Shown here: one piece after another, positions 1 to 7,668 of the stretch
Numbering within the stretch: the stretch's first letter is position 1
How the letters are laid out: each line of letters begins with the position of its first letter
Source: Pseudomonas viridiflava
Lineage (GTDB): Bacteria > Pseudomonadota > Gammaproteobacteria > Pseudomonadales > Pseudomonadaceae
NCBI RefSeq assembly: GCF_003702045.1
Contig: NZ_RBTP01000069.1
Span: 1-64,000, forward strand
DNA length: 64,000 nucleotides
Reading direction: 5' to 3'
Notes under the pieces: generated by a model
Told to the model about the DNA's origin: nothing
Seen by the model: only the letters and a program-made list of their open reading frames with translations
Databases searched by the model: none
Translations under genes and position numbers: made by a program

Positions 1-153
1 CTTGAACGAGAACACCGGCTGCAAGTCTTCGCGCTTGAGCAAGACCTGATTGCCGAGCCGCTCGGACAGCTGCCGCGCGCCGTGCAGCGGGGTTTCGATG
101 GCGACGTCGTAGACGCGAGAAGTGAGGATTTTCTTGACGTACTGTTCGAGCAT
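1..153 (-). CDS. ilvA: Threonine ammonia-lyase IlvA (N-terminal part, runs off the window)
   Basis: Only the first 51 codons are present. The minus-strand frame starts [10 protein letters not shown] and continues through [17 protein letters not shown] to VFSFK at the window edge. This matches the N-terminus of biosynthetic threonine dehydratase, a PLP enzyme that converts threonine to 2-oxobutanoate for isoleucine synthesis; the PLP lysine normally follows this VFSFK segment. The gene is divergent from rpiA, with 145 nt between the two starts, an arrangement usual in Pseudomonas. The ATG at 153 has no strong ribosome-binding site. The frame stays open for a few codons upstream but has no better start. 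The ACT regulatory domains lie outside the window. Confidence 0.85.
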   Translation of the reverse strand, partial: MLEQYVKKILTSRVYDVAIETPLHGARQLSERLGNQVLLKREDLQPVFSFK

Positions 154-253
154 CGGGACGACATCACTGGCGGAAAGGGCAAGACCGGCAAGTTTACCCC
201 GCGCTCCGATGCACGACCACACGAATGACGGGGCTTTGCGCCGCAGTCGCCGC

Positions 254-259
254 TATAAT
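254..259 (+). promoter_or_regulatory. Candidate sigma70 -10 box for rpiA
   Basis: A perfect TATAAT lies 40 nt upstream of the rpiA ATG in the ilvA-rpiA divergent gap. No good -35 is seen at 17 nt; TTGCGC at 236-241 is too close. The call rests on the -10 match and its position only. Confidence 0.5.
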
Positions 260-298
260 GCGGGCCCTTTTGCATCCCTCTGGCACCGTGGAGCCCGC

Positions 299-970
299 AT
301 GACCCAGGATCAACTCAAACAGGCAGTCGCTCAGGCAGCTGTCGATTTCATCCTTCCAAAGCTCGACGACAAGAGCATTGTGGGCGTTGGCACCGGCTCC
401 ACGGCCAACTGCTTCATCGATGCGCTGGCCAAACACAAGGCCGCCTTCGACGGCGCAGTCGCCAGCTCCGAAGCCACCGCTGCACGCCTCAAGGGCCACG
501 GCATTCCGGTGTATCAACTCAATACCGTCAGCGACCTAGAGTTCTACGTCGATGGCGCGGACGAGAGTGACGAGCACCTGAACCTCATCAAGGGCGGCGG
601 CGCAGCCCTGACCCGCGAAAAGATCGTAGCGGCCGTCGCGAAAACCTTCATCTGCATCGCCGATGGCAGCAAGCTGGTGCCGGTGCTCGGCGCTTTCCCG
701 CTGCCGGTTGAAGTCATTCCGATGGCGCGCAGCCATGTGGCTCGCCAACTGGTGAAGCTGGGCGGCGACCCGGTCTACCGCGAAGGCGTGCTGACCGATA
801 ACGGCAACATCATTATCGATGTGCATAACATGAGCATCACCAACCCGGCGGAGCTGGAAGTACAGATCAATGCCATCGTCGGCGTGGTCACCAACGGCCT
901 GTTCGCTGCACGTCCGGCAGATCTGCTGTTGCTGGGTACGGCCGACGGCGTAAAAACACTGACCCGCTAA
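299..970 (+). CDS. rpiA: Ribose-5-phosphate isomerase A
   Basis: A 223-residue cytoplasmic enzyme interconverting ribose-5-phosphate and ribulose-5-phosphate in the non-oxidative pentose phosphate pathway. It begins [10 protein letters not shown], has the phosphate-binding [13 protein letters not shown] segment near residues 28-40, the VDGADE active-site motif near 82-87 and [11 protein letters not shown] near 94-104, which carries the catalytic acid and lysine region. The length is typical of bacterial RpiA. The start at 299 is preceded by GTGGAG at suitable spacing. An in-frame extension to 122 is possible, but it would overlap ilvA and resembles no known N-terminus. An intrinsic terminator follows at 985-1013. 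Confidence 0.97.
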   Translation: MTQDQLKQAVAQAAVDFILPKLDDKSIVGVGTGSTANCFIDALAKHKAAFDGAVASSEATAARLKGHGIPVYQLNTVSDLEFYVDGADESDEHLNLIKGGGAALTREKIVAAVAKTFICIADGSKLVPVLGAFPLPVEVIPMARSHVARQLVKLGGDPVYREGVLTDNGNIIIDVHNMSITNPAELEVQINAIVGVVTNGLFAARPADLLLLGTADGVKTLTR

Positions 971-984
971 GCGTTATGGCGTGA

Positions 985-1013
985 AAAAATGCCCACTTTG
1001 CGTGGGCATTTTC
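985..1013 (+). terminator. Rho-independent terminator after rpiA
   Basis: AATGCCCAC (988-996) pairs perfectly with GTGGGCATT (1002-1010) around a 5-nt loop. The stem is preceded by an A-run and followed by a T-rich stretch. It lies between the convergent rpiA and the minus-strand gene at 1044, so it probably works in both directions. Confidence 0.9.
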
Positions 1014-1043
1014 ATTTCAGGGAAGCGGCTGTTTTGTAACGCG

Positions 1044-1949
1044 CTACGGTTTGCGAAACACATAGAACAGATTCGGCTCGCTCACCAGATACAGCACCTC
1101 GTCGTCGTCCATCGCGACACCTTCGGCCTGCGGCACGCTCTTGCTCAAGCCCATCTGGCCTTTTTTCAGCGAACTGCTGCCAATCGGGCGGCCGTCGACA
1201 TCCAGCTCGACGATCTGCTTGGACTCATCGGACAGCGCCAGCAGATGACCGCTGTTCTGATCGAATTGCAGACTAGAAAGATCACGCACGAACAGGCCGG
1301 CATCGCGTTTGCTGTCGGCAATCACCTGCAGATTGCTCGGGCCCTCGGCGCTGCTCTTGGGAAAACCCCGGACTTCGATGATCTGCACCGGATCTCGCTC
1401 GCGAGCGACGAACAGGCGTTTGTTATGACGGTCGTAGGCCAGGCCTTCATAGCCTTTGTTGCCACCGGCGTTGAGTCCGAGTGTCAGTTGCTCGGCGTTG
1501 GCGGCATCCAGCGACTGCGTTGTGTCGTCGATGCGCACCTTGATCAAGCGCTGCTGACGTTCGTCGCTGATCACGTAGACGCCGGGGCTTATGTATTCAA
1601 CCGCCTCTGCGTCACCGAAGCCGATCAACTTGATGCGCCGCAGGACATGACCGTCCAGACTCAGCTCGACCATTTCGGCGTTCTGGTTGGTGACGGTGAA
1701 CAGGCTTTTACGATCCGGATCGAAACTCAGTCCAGAAACGTCGTCGGTCAGCCCATCAATGACCATGCCTTCGATAACGGCACGGTATTGGTCAAGGCCG
1801 ATGGCTTCCTGAGAATCGGTTTGCCAGTACATTTGCCAGTCGAACTGGGCGCGCTCTACAAAACGGTATCGCTGGTTGGCAACCACCAACAGCATAATCA
1901 ATGGCACAAGGAGCAGAAGCAGAAGCAAAGAGCGGGTAGAGCGACGCAT
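1044..1949 (-). CDS. SdiA-regulated (YjiK-like) domain protein, copy 1
   Basis: A predicted 301-residue membrane-anchored protein. The start at 1949 (MRRSTRSLLLLLLLVPL) gives an N-terminal signal anchor followed by a periplasmic beta-propeller-like domain. Family-typical stretches include VSGLSFDPDRKSLFTVTNQ, DAEAVEYI, ISDERQQRL, NKGYEGLAYD and the C-terminal AEGVAMDDDEVLYLVSEPN. These match the SdiA-regulated family (E. coli YjiK), whose molecular function is unknown. An in-frame extension to 1991 would add 14 residues ahead of the membrane segment and is less likely. A paralogue, also minus strand, lies immediately upstream at 2060-2992, indicating a tandem duplication. Confidence 0.8.
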   Translation of the reverse strand: MRRSTRSLLLLLLLVPLIMLLVVANQRYRFVERAQFDWQMYWQTDSQEAIGLDQYRAVIEGMVIDGLTDDVSGLSFDPDRKSLFTVTNQNAEMVELSLDGHVLRRIKLIGFGDAEAVEYISPGVYVISDERQQRLIKVRIDDTTQSLDAANAEQLTLGLNAGGNKGYEGLAYDRHNKRLFVARERDPVQIIEVRGFPKSSAEGPSNLQVIADSKRDAGLFVRDLSSLQFDQNSGHLLALSDESKQIVELDVDGRPIGSSSLKKGQMGLSKSVPQAEGVAMDDDEVLYLVSEPNLFYVFRKP

Positions 1950-2059
1950 TGGGGTGACTCGGAAAGGTTGAGCGGACGGCATTGATAGCACGCCATTCTG
2001 AAAGCAAGCTTAATGGCGTAGTGCTATTTTTTACCGGTTATGTAACCAGCCGTCCTGGC

Positions 2060-2992
2060 TCAATGTTTGCGAAACGAGTAGAACAGGTTCGGTTCGCTCA
2101 CCATGTACAACGTTCCTGCTTCATCCAGCGCAACGCCTTCAGCACGCGGAATGGTTTCTTTAAGGCCATTCATCCCGCCCAGCAAGGCCATGAAACTGAC
2201 CTGCTCACCCTGCTCGTCCACTTCCAGCAACAGGTGCGAGTCCGCCGACAGCGCCAGCATGTGGCCGGTACGCGGATCGATGCTCAATGACGACAGGTTG
2301 CGCATGTCCAGCGAACGGCTGGGCAGCTTCTGCTTTTCGCCCTTGAGTACATCACTGCCATCGCTGCCCCAGGTAAACAGCGCTGCAGGCCGTTCTTCGC
2401 CAAGAATCAGCTGCTGACGACGCGGGTCCCAGGCGATGCCTTCGAACCCCTTGTTCTGGTTTTCGGATTTGCCCAGGTCGTATTTCGGGAAATCGGCGAG
2501 GTTGAGTGTGGTCGTTTCAGGCGTCACTTTGACGATGGTCAGTTGGTGCTGACGCTCGTCGGTGATCGCGATCAGCCCATCATTCATCACCGCCACGCCC
2601 TCGGGATTGCTCCAGCCGACCAGCGGGATCTTGCGCAGTACATCGCCGGTGAGCGTCAGCTCGACCAGAAACGCGTTCTTGCCCATGACGGCGAACAGGG
2701 TCTTGGTCACCGGGTTATAAGAAAGGTCCGACGCCTCGTCTTTTTCCATGCCTGGCAACGCTTTGGCATCGATATCCACATGGTAGTCCGGCAACCAGAT
2801 GCTTGCGCTGCGGCCCGCCTTGTTTTCGAAGCTTTCCTGCAACCAGAGCACGGCACGGTCATCCCAGTGCATGGCAAACGCCAGACCGTACCCCATGACC
2901 GCCACCAGCAACAGCCACGAGTACCAGCGCAGACTTCGGATGAAAGCAAAGCGTTTCTTGGAGGCAGGCAGCGTTTGGGCAGGAAGGGGCAT
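2060..2992 (-). CDS. SdiA-regulated (YjiK-like) domain protein, copy 2
   Basis: A 310-residue paralogue of the protein at 1044-1949, with an N-terminal membrane anchor near residues 24-42 (WYSWLLLVAVMGYGLAFA) and the same ordered motifs: ASDLSYNPVTKTLFAVMG, NPEGVAVMNDGLIAITDER, NKGFEGIAWDPRR, LSSLSIDPRTGHMLALS and RAEGVALDEAGTLYMVSEPN. The last motif is nearly identical between copies, while the N-termini and loops differ substantially, so the duplication is old. A role in the periplasm is inferred from the anchor. No catalytic residues are recognisable, and the family name reflects E. coli regulation, not activity. Confidence 0.8.
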   Translation of the reverse strand: MPLPAQTLPASKKRFAFIRSLRWYSWLLLVAVMGYGLAFAMHWDDRAVLWLQESFENKAGRSASIWLPDYHVDIDAKALPGMEKDEASDLSYNPVTKTLFAVMGKNAFLVELTLTGDVLRKIPLVGWSNPEGVAVMNDGLIAITDERQHQLTIVKVTPETTTLNLADFPKYDLGKSENQNKGFEGIAWDPRRQQLILGEERPAALFTWGSDGSDVLKGEKQKLPSRSLDMRNLSSLSIDPRTGHMLALSADSHLLLEVDEQGEQVSFMALLGGMNGLKETIPRAEGVALDEAGTLYMVSEPNLFYSFRKH

Positions 2993-3117
2993 TCAAGGTG
3001 TTCCCGAGCAGAAATAACGTCGATGTGGCGTATTGCCCCAAACGGGGCGGGCAGGATTATCCAGAACAGGTGTGAAAAAAACGCAAATCCGTCGGAACTA
3101 TTACCCACCGGACAGAC

Positions 3118-3150
3118 AAAAGCCACCCGGGCGTTGATCCGGGTGGCTTT
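3118..3150 (-). terminator. Rho-independent terminator after the FAH-family gene
   Basis: AAAGCCACCCGG pairs with CCGGGTGGCTTT (3139-3150) around an 8-nt loop, 26 nt beyond the stop codon of the minus-strand gene at 3176. On the minus strand the stem ends in a short T-run. Confidence 0.88.
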
Positions 3151-3175
3151 GGGAGGTGAAACGTAGTCAATCCAA

Positions 3176-3841
3176 TTAGCGAACGACGCTCTCGAAAGGC
3201 GTCTGGCCACCCAGCTCGAGGACGATCTGGTCACCGGCTTCGAACGGACCGACGCCCGCTGGCGTACCCGTCATAATGATGTCGCCAGCCTGTAACGAGA
3301 AGTTGGCGGCCATGTGCTGGATCATCGGCACGATCGGGTTGAGCATCAGGCTGCTGTTACCATCCTGGACGACCTTGCCGTTGATGGTCAGGCGAATGCC
3401 GATGTCGGTCAGGTCGGGGAACGTTTCAGCCGGTACAAAGGGGGCGATCACCGCTGCGCCATCGAAGCACTTGGCCAACTCCCAAGGCAGACCTTTTTCA
3501 CGCAGACGCGACTGCACGTCACGTAGCGTCAAATCCAGACCCGGAGCGAAACCGCTGATGGCATCCAGCACTTCTTCGCGGGACGGGTTCTTGGTCAGCG
3601 GCTTGCCGATCAGTACCACGATCTCAGCTTCGTAATGCACCGAGCCACGGTCGGACGGAATGGTAAAACCGCCTTCCAGCGCAACCACCGCGCTGCCCGG
3701 CTTCATGAAGATCAGCGGCTCGGTAGGAACAGGGTTGCCCAGCTCCTTGGCGTGCTCAGCGTAATTGCGACCGATACACACCACTTTGCCAAGAGGGAAG
3801 TGAATATTCGTTCCATCGACATATTTGTGCTGGTAGCTCAT
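3176..3841 (-). CDS. Fumarylacetoacetate hydrolase (FAH) family protein
   Basis: A 221-residue single-domain FAH-fold protein resembling E. coli YcgM and acylpyruvase-type hydrolases. Visible family motifs are CIGRNYAEHAKELG, EPLIFMKP, the metal-ligand segment VHYEAEIVVLIG, DLTLRDVQ and the C-terminal DIIMTGTPAGVG. Such enzymes cleave C-C bonds of acylpyruvates or decarboxylate oxaloacetate-type acids with a divalent metal; the exact substrate cannot be read from the sequence. The start is supported by AGGAGA just upstream. It lies 74 nt downstream of the D2HGDH gene in the same orientation and may be co-transcribed. It is too short for true FahA. Confidence 0.85.
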   Translation of the reverse strand: MSYQHKYVDGTNIHFPLGKVVCIGRNYAEHAKELGNPVPTEPLIFMKPGSAVVALEGGFTIPSDRGSVHYEAEIVVLIGKPLTKNPSREEVLDAISGFAPGLDLTLRDVQSRLREKGLPWELAKCFDGAAVIAPFVPAETFPDLTDIGIRLTINGKVVQDGNSSLMLNPIVPMIQHMAANFSLQAGDIIMTGTPAGVGPFEAGDQIVLELGGQTPFESVVR

Positions 3842-3915
3842 GACGTCTCCTGAGTCTGAAAAGATGCGGCTTTTATGAGGTTTTTATAAGGCTTTGGGTA
3901 TCGCTACGGCAGTGA

Positions 3916-5310
3916 TCAAACAGCGAATATTTTACCGGGGTTCATGATCCCGTTCGGGTCGAAGATCGCCTTCAGGGCTTTCATGTACTCGATTTCCACC
4001 GGCGAGCGGCTGTAGGTCAAGTAATCGCGCTTGGTCATCCCGACGCCGTGCTCGGCGGAAATCGAGCCGTTGTATTTCTCGACCGTCTCGAACACCCATT
4101 TGTTGACACGGGCACATTTGACGAAGAACTCATCCTTGTCGAGGCTTTCCGGCTTGAGAATGTTCAGGTGCAGGTTGCCGTCGCCGATGTGGCCGTACCA
4201 GAGCACATCGAAATCGGGATAGTGCTCACCGACGATGGCGTCAATTTCTGCCAAAAATTCAGGCACTTTCGAGACAGTCACCGAGATGTCGTTCTTGTAG
4301 GGCGTGAAGTGCGAGATGGTTTCAGAGATGTACTCGCGCAGCTTCCACAGATTGCGCAGCTGCTGCTCACTCTGGCTCATCACGCCGTCCAGCACCCAGC
4401 CCTGCTCCACACAATGCTCGAAGGTCGCCAGCGCCTGATCGGCCAGGTCCTCGGTGGTGGCTTCAAATTCCAGCAGCACATAGAACGGACAAGGCGTATC
4501 GAACGGCGACGGCACGTCACCCCGCGCCATGACCCGGGCGAAGGACTTGTCGGAGAAAAATTCGAAAGCGGTGAGGTCGAGCTTGCCGTGAAACGCATGC
4601 AGTACCGGCATGATCGAATTGAAGTCGGTGGTGCCCAGCACCATCGCGGTCAGGTTGCGCGGGGCACGGTCCAGGCGCATGGTCGCTTCGACCACGAACC
4701 CCAGCGTGCCCTCGGCGCCGATGAACAGCTGGCGCAGATCGTAACCGGTGGCGTTCTTGATCAGGTCTTTATTCAGTTCCAGCAGATCGCCCTTGCCAGT
4801 CACGACCTTAAGGCCCGCGACCCAGTTGCGGGTCATGCCGTAGCGAATCACCTTGATCCCGCCCGCATTGGTGCCGATGTTGCCGCCAATCTGGCTGGAT
4901 CCGGATGAAGCGAAATCGACCGGGTAATACAGGCCGTTTTCTTCCGCCATCGCCTGCAACTGGCGGGTGATGACACCCGGCTGGCAGACGGCAGTGCGGT
5001 CGGTCAGATTGAGGTCCAGAATCTGGTTCATGTAGTCGAACGAAACCACCACCTCCCCATTGGCTGCAACCGCGGCTGCGGAGAGGCCCGTTCTGCCACC
5101 CGATGGCACCAGCGCGACCAGGCGCTCGTTGGCCCAACGCACGATGGCCTGAACCTGCTCGGTGGTTTTGGGGAATACGATGGCCAGCGGAGCCGGGGTG
5201 AATTGTTTGGTCCAGTCCTTGCCGTAAGTCTGCAGGGAATCCTCGTCGATCAGCACTTTGCCGGGGTCGACCAGGGTCTTGAGCTCATCAATCAAAGCGG
5301 GATGGGTCAT
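3916..5310 (-). CDS. d2hgdh: FAD-binding D-2-hydroxyglutarate dehydrogenase
   Basis: A 464-residue FAD-linked oxidoreductase of the D-2-hydroxyglutarate/D-lactate dehydrogenase family. The N-terminal FAD-binding PCMH domain has LVPSGGRTGLSAAAV and IGGNIGTNAGGIKVIRYG, and the C-terminal domain has the metal-ligand region WYGHIGDGNLHLNI followed by SAEHGVGMTKR and DPNGIMNPGK. In Pseudomonas this enzyme removes D-2-hydroxyglutarate made by SerA's side activity, thereby pulling serine synthesis forward, and the gene lies head-to-head with serA as here. The start at 5310 (MTHPALIDEL) is preferred over the in-frame 5340. The symbol follows published use for the Pseudomonas enzyme. Confidence 0.88.
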   Translation of the reverse strand: MTHPALIDELKTLVDPGKVLIDEDSLQTYGKDWTKQFTPAPLAIVFPKTTEQVQAIVRWANERLVALVPSGGRTGLSAAAVAANGEVVVSFDYMNQILDLNLTDRTAVCQPGVITRQLQAMAEENGLYYPVDFASSGSSQIGGNIGTNAGGIKVIRYGMTRNWVAGLKVVTGKGDLLELNKDLIKNATGYDLRQLFIGAEGTLGFVVEATMRLDRAPRNLTAMVLGTTDFNSIMPVLHAFHGKLDLTAFEFFSDKSFARVMARGDVPSPFDTPCPFYVLLEFEATTEDLADQALATFEHCVEQGWVLDGVMSQSEQQLRNLWKLREYISETISHFTPYKNDISVTVSKVPEFLAEIDAIVGEHYPDFDVLWYGHIGDGNLHLNILKPESLDKDEFFVKCARVNKWVFETVEKYNGSISAEHGVGMTKRDYLTYSRSPVEIEYMKALKAIFDPNGIMNPGKIFAV

Positions 5311-5375
5311 GGACTCAACTCTCGAACAATTCATGGGCATCCTGAGAACGGTTCACGTTCAAGAATGGGGTTTCG

Positions 5376-5405
5376 CGGGGGGCTTATGCTAGCATACGCC
5401 CCCCG
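5376..5405. promoter_or_regulatory. 30-bp near-perfect palindrome in the d2hgdh-serA divergent promoter
   Basis: Symmetry is centred between 5390 and 5391, with only one mismatched pair (5384/5397) over 15 pairs. The core TATGCTAGCATA is flanked by runs of six G and six C. Each half contains TATGCT, a plausible -10 element for one of the two divergent genes. It could be a dimeric operator or two overlapping divergent promoters. It is not followed by a T-run, so it is not a simple terminator. Confidence 0.55.
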
Positions 5406-5471
5406 TGAACAGCGCCTGACGCCGTTTCGGCCACCCCCTGCCAATTTTCTTCGGGACACAGGTTTACGCAG

Positions 5472-6701
5472 ATGAGCAAGACTTCCCTCGACAAGAGCAA
5501 GATCAAGTTCCTTCTTCTCGAAGGCGTCCACCAATCCGCCGTCGACGTCCTCAAGGCAGCTGGCTATACCAGCATCGAGTACCACACCAAGTCTCTGCCG
5601 GAAGCCGAACTGAAGGAAAAGATCGCCGACGCTCATTTCATCGGTATCCGCTCCCGCACCCAACTGACCGAAGAGATGTTCGATTGCGCCAAGAAACTGG
5701 TCGCGGTCGGCTGCTTCTGCATCGGCACCAACCAGGTCGATCTGGGCGCTGCACGTGAACGCGGTATCGCGGTGTTCAACGCGCCGTACTCCAACACACG
5801 CTCCGTTGCCGAACTGGTGCTGGCCGAGGCCATCCTGCTGCTGCGCGGCATCCCTGAGAAGAACGCATCCTGCCACCGTGGCGGCTGGATCAAGAGCGCA
5901 GCCAACTCGTTCGAAATCCGGGGCAAGAAGCTGGGCATCATCGGCTACGGCTCGATCGGCACACAGCTGTCGGTTCTGGCTGAAGGTCTGGGCATGCAGG
6001 TCTTCTTCTTCGACCCGCTGACCAAGCTGCCACTGGGTAACGCGACCCAGGTCACCAGCCTGAACGAGCTGCTGGGGATGGCCGACATCGTTTCGCTGCA
6101 CGTGCCTGAGCTGCCGTCCACCCAGTGGATGATCGGCGAGAAGGAAATCCGTGCCATGAAGAAAGGCGCGATCCTGATCAACGCAGCGCGCGGCACCGTG
6201 GTCGAGCTGGAAGCCCTGGCGGCAGCGATCAAGGACAAGCACCTGATCGGCGCGGCCATCGACGTGTTTCCGGTCGAGCCTCGCTCCAACGACGACATTT
6301 TCGAAAGCCCGCTGCGTGGCCTGGACAATGTGATCCTGACCCCGCACATTGGCGGTTCCACTGCCGAAGCGCAGGCCAACATCGGTCTGGAAGTGGCAGA
6401 GAAGCTGGTCAAGTACAGCGACAACGGTACGTCGGTGTCCTCGGTCAACTTCCCGGAAGTGGCCTTGCCCGCTCACCCTGGCAAGCACCGCCTGCTGCAC
6501 ATCCACGAAAACATCCCGGGCGTACTCAGCGAGATCAACAAGGTCTTCGCCGAGAACGGCATCAACATCTCCGGTCAGTTCCTGCAGACCAACGAGAAAG
6601 TCGGTTACGTGGTGATCGACGTCGACGCCGAATACTCGGACCTGGCGCAAGAGAAACTGCAGCACATCAAAGGCACCATCCGCAGCCGCGTTCTGTTCTG
6701 A
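5472..6701 (+). CDS. serA: D-3-phosphoglycerate dehydrogenase
   Basis: A 409-residue NAD-dependent enzyme for the first step of serine synthesis, 3-phosphoglycerate to 3-phosphohydroxypyruvate; the family also reduces 2-oxoglutarate to D-2-hydroxyglutarate. The substrate domain includes GIRSRTQLTEEM and FCIGTNQVDL. The nucleotide-binding loop is GIIGYGSIGTQL. INAARGTVVE holds the catalytic arginine region, and TPHIGGSTAEAQ the catalytic histidine. A C-terminal ACT domain (about residues 335-409, IHENIPGVLSEINKVF onward) gives serine feedback. The length matches the E. coli-type enzyme. It is divergent from d2hgdh and ends in a strong terminator. Confidence 0.97.
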   Translation: MSKTSLDKSKIKFLLLEGVHQSAVDVLKAAGYTSIEYHTKSLPEAELKEKIADAHFIGIRSRTQLTEEMFDCAKKLVAVGCFCIGTNQVDLGAARERGIAVFNAPYSNTRSVAELVLAEAILLLRGIPEKNASCHRGGWIKSAANSFEIRGKKLGIIGYGSIGTQLSVLAEGLGMQVFFFDPLTKLPLGNATQVTSLNELLGMADIVSLHVPELPSTQWMIGEKEIRAMKKGAILINAARGTVVELEALAAAIKDKHLIGAAIDVFPVEPRSNDDIFESPLRGLDNVILTPHIGGSTAEAQANIGLEVAEKLVKYSDNGTSVSSVNFPEVALPAHPGKHRLLHIHENIPGVLSEINKVFAENGINISGQFLQTNEKVGYVVIDVDAEYSDLAQEKLQHIKGTIRSRVLF

Positions 6702-6716
6702 TCGCCGCACTGCCAT

Positions 6717-6746
6717 AAAAAAGGAGACCTTCGGGTCTCCTTTTTT
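6717..6746 (+). terminator. Rho-independent terminator after serA
   Basis: AAGGAGACC (6721-6729), TTCG tetraloop, GGTCTCCTT (6734-6742), preceded by an A-run and followed by T6. It is a textbook intrinsic terminator 15 nt after the serA stop. Confidence 0.95.
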
Positions 6747-7119
6747 GTGGTTCGCGGGTCAGCCTCTTATCGAATACCTTGCTGCTGAAGAAGCACTGAA
6801 ATCTGCTTCTGCCCAGAGGGAGTGGGCGCTCTCGGAGATTACGACGGCAGCGATGAGCTGCGCAGCGGCCCCGGATTGCAGCTGATACACCGCATGCGCA
6901 GGCTTTGCTGCCGGTGCGGACAAACGGAACGCCGCCCGATCCGCTCCCACGGTCGGGTGTTTGCTGCGCGACAGCGCTACATCGAAACGTGGCGGGACCT
7001 CCCACAGTCCGCTGGCCGCGTGCATGACGATTAGCGCTTCGCATGGGAATGCGTTTGTAGACGCTCCACTTCCCGACAGTGACGCCGGACTGTGTGTCCG
7101 CCCTAAAGGAGGCTGACGG
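6747..7119. repeat. Non-coding gap with a copy of dispersed repeat family A
   Basis: No convincing gene is seen in this 373-nt gap. At about 6961-7004 there is a copy of an element (TGCGCGACAGCGCTAC, a CGAA-containing spacer, then a half ending in CTCCCAC) that recurs at 13065-13107 in the opposite orientation and at 38536-38580. The preceding 150 nt contain degenerate fragments such as CCGCTCCCAC that resemble the family B half-sites. Short open frames here follow the repeat and have no ribosome-binding sites, so they were not called. Confidence 0.55.
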
Positions 7120-7557
7120 TCACTTCACATTAATCGTGATCTTCTTCGACTCGACGCTCGGGTTCAGCGGGATGTGGCTCTTGTCGCCCACCAGCAGTTG
7201 CAGGGTGTGCTGACCTGGCGGCAGATTCACTTCGGTTTCAGTCTGGCCTTTGCCGAAATGCCGGATATTGTCAGTCATGGGCAGCGGTGCATCCATCGCA
7301 GGCTGGTCCTTCACGTCGATCAGCAAATGGTGGTGACCGGTTTCCGGAACATCCACACCGGCCGGTGCAACGCCCATGCCCTTGAGCCCGAACTGCACCT
7401 TGAAGGGCGAGGTGACGGTTTCACCGTCCTTGGGCGAAATGATGTAAACCTCGGCACCCGCCGCCGAGGCGGTGCGCGGGATATCGGCAGCGCTGACCAG
7501 CATGGAAGCACTCAACAGAACGCTCGCAACGACAGCTCCAGAAAATAACGACTTCAT
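7120..7557 (-). CDS. Secreted DUF4399 protein
   Basis: A 145-residue protein with a signal peptide (MKSLFSGAVVASVLLSASMLVSAAD, cleavage around residues 23-25) and one DUF4399 domain: VYIISPKDGETVTSPFKVQFGL, a characteristic ETGHHHLLID histidine cluster, then MTDNIRHFGKGQTE, LPPGQHTLQLLVGD and a C-terminal beta strand. The fold is probably an immunoglobulin-like beta sandwich in the periplasm. The function is unknown, and the His cluster could suggest metal binding (inference). The start at 7557 is set by GGAGAG just upstream. It is a single gene, possibly read with the oxygenase upstream at 7669 on the same strand. Confidence 0.85.
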   Translation of the reverse strand: MKSLFSGAVVASVLLSASMLVSAADIPRTASAAGAEVYIISPKDGETVTSPFKVQFGLKGMGVAPAGVDVPETGHHHLLIDVKDQPAMDAPLPMTDNIRHFGKGQTETEVNLPPGQHTLQLLVGDKSHIPLNPSVESKKITINVK

Positions 7558-7633
7558 GATCTCTCCAGACACGGTTGACGGAATGACGAAGGCTGCCACG
7601 ATAGCCCGGCCGGCGCTTCAAGGTCCGGACGTG

Positions 7634-7655
7634 TTCATGAAACAGTTTTCATGAA
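7634..7655. promoter_or_regulatory. Perfect 9-bp inverted repeat upstream of the DUF4399 gene
   Basis: TTCATGAAA, a 4-nt spacer, then TTTCATGAA. It sits 77 nt upstream of the DUF4399 start and 13 nt beyond the oxygenase stop. It has no T-run, so it looks more like an operator than a terminator. No regulator can be named. Confidence 0.35.
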
Positions 7656-7668
7656 GCGCAGGTATCGA

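Noticed and set aside
5331-6716. 461-codon open frame antisense to serA
   Set aside because: It mirrors the serA coding sequence; high-GC third positions create long antisense frames. No family motif and no ribosome-binding site.
6667-7044. Short minus-strand open frames after serA
   Set aside because: They run through the serA terminator and a dispersed repeat; no start signals.
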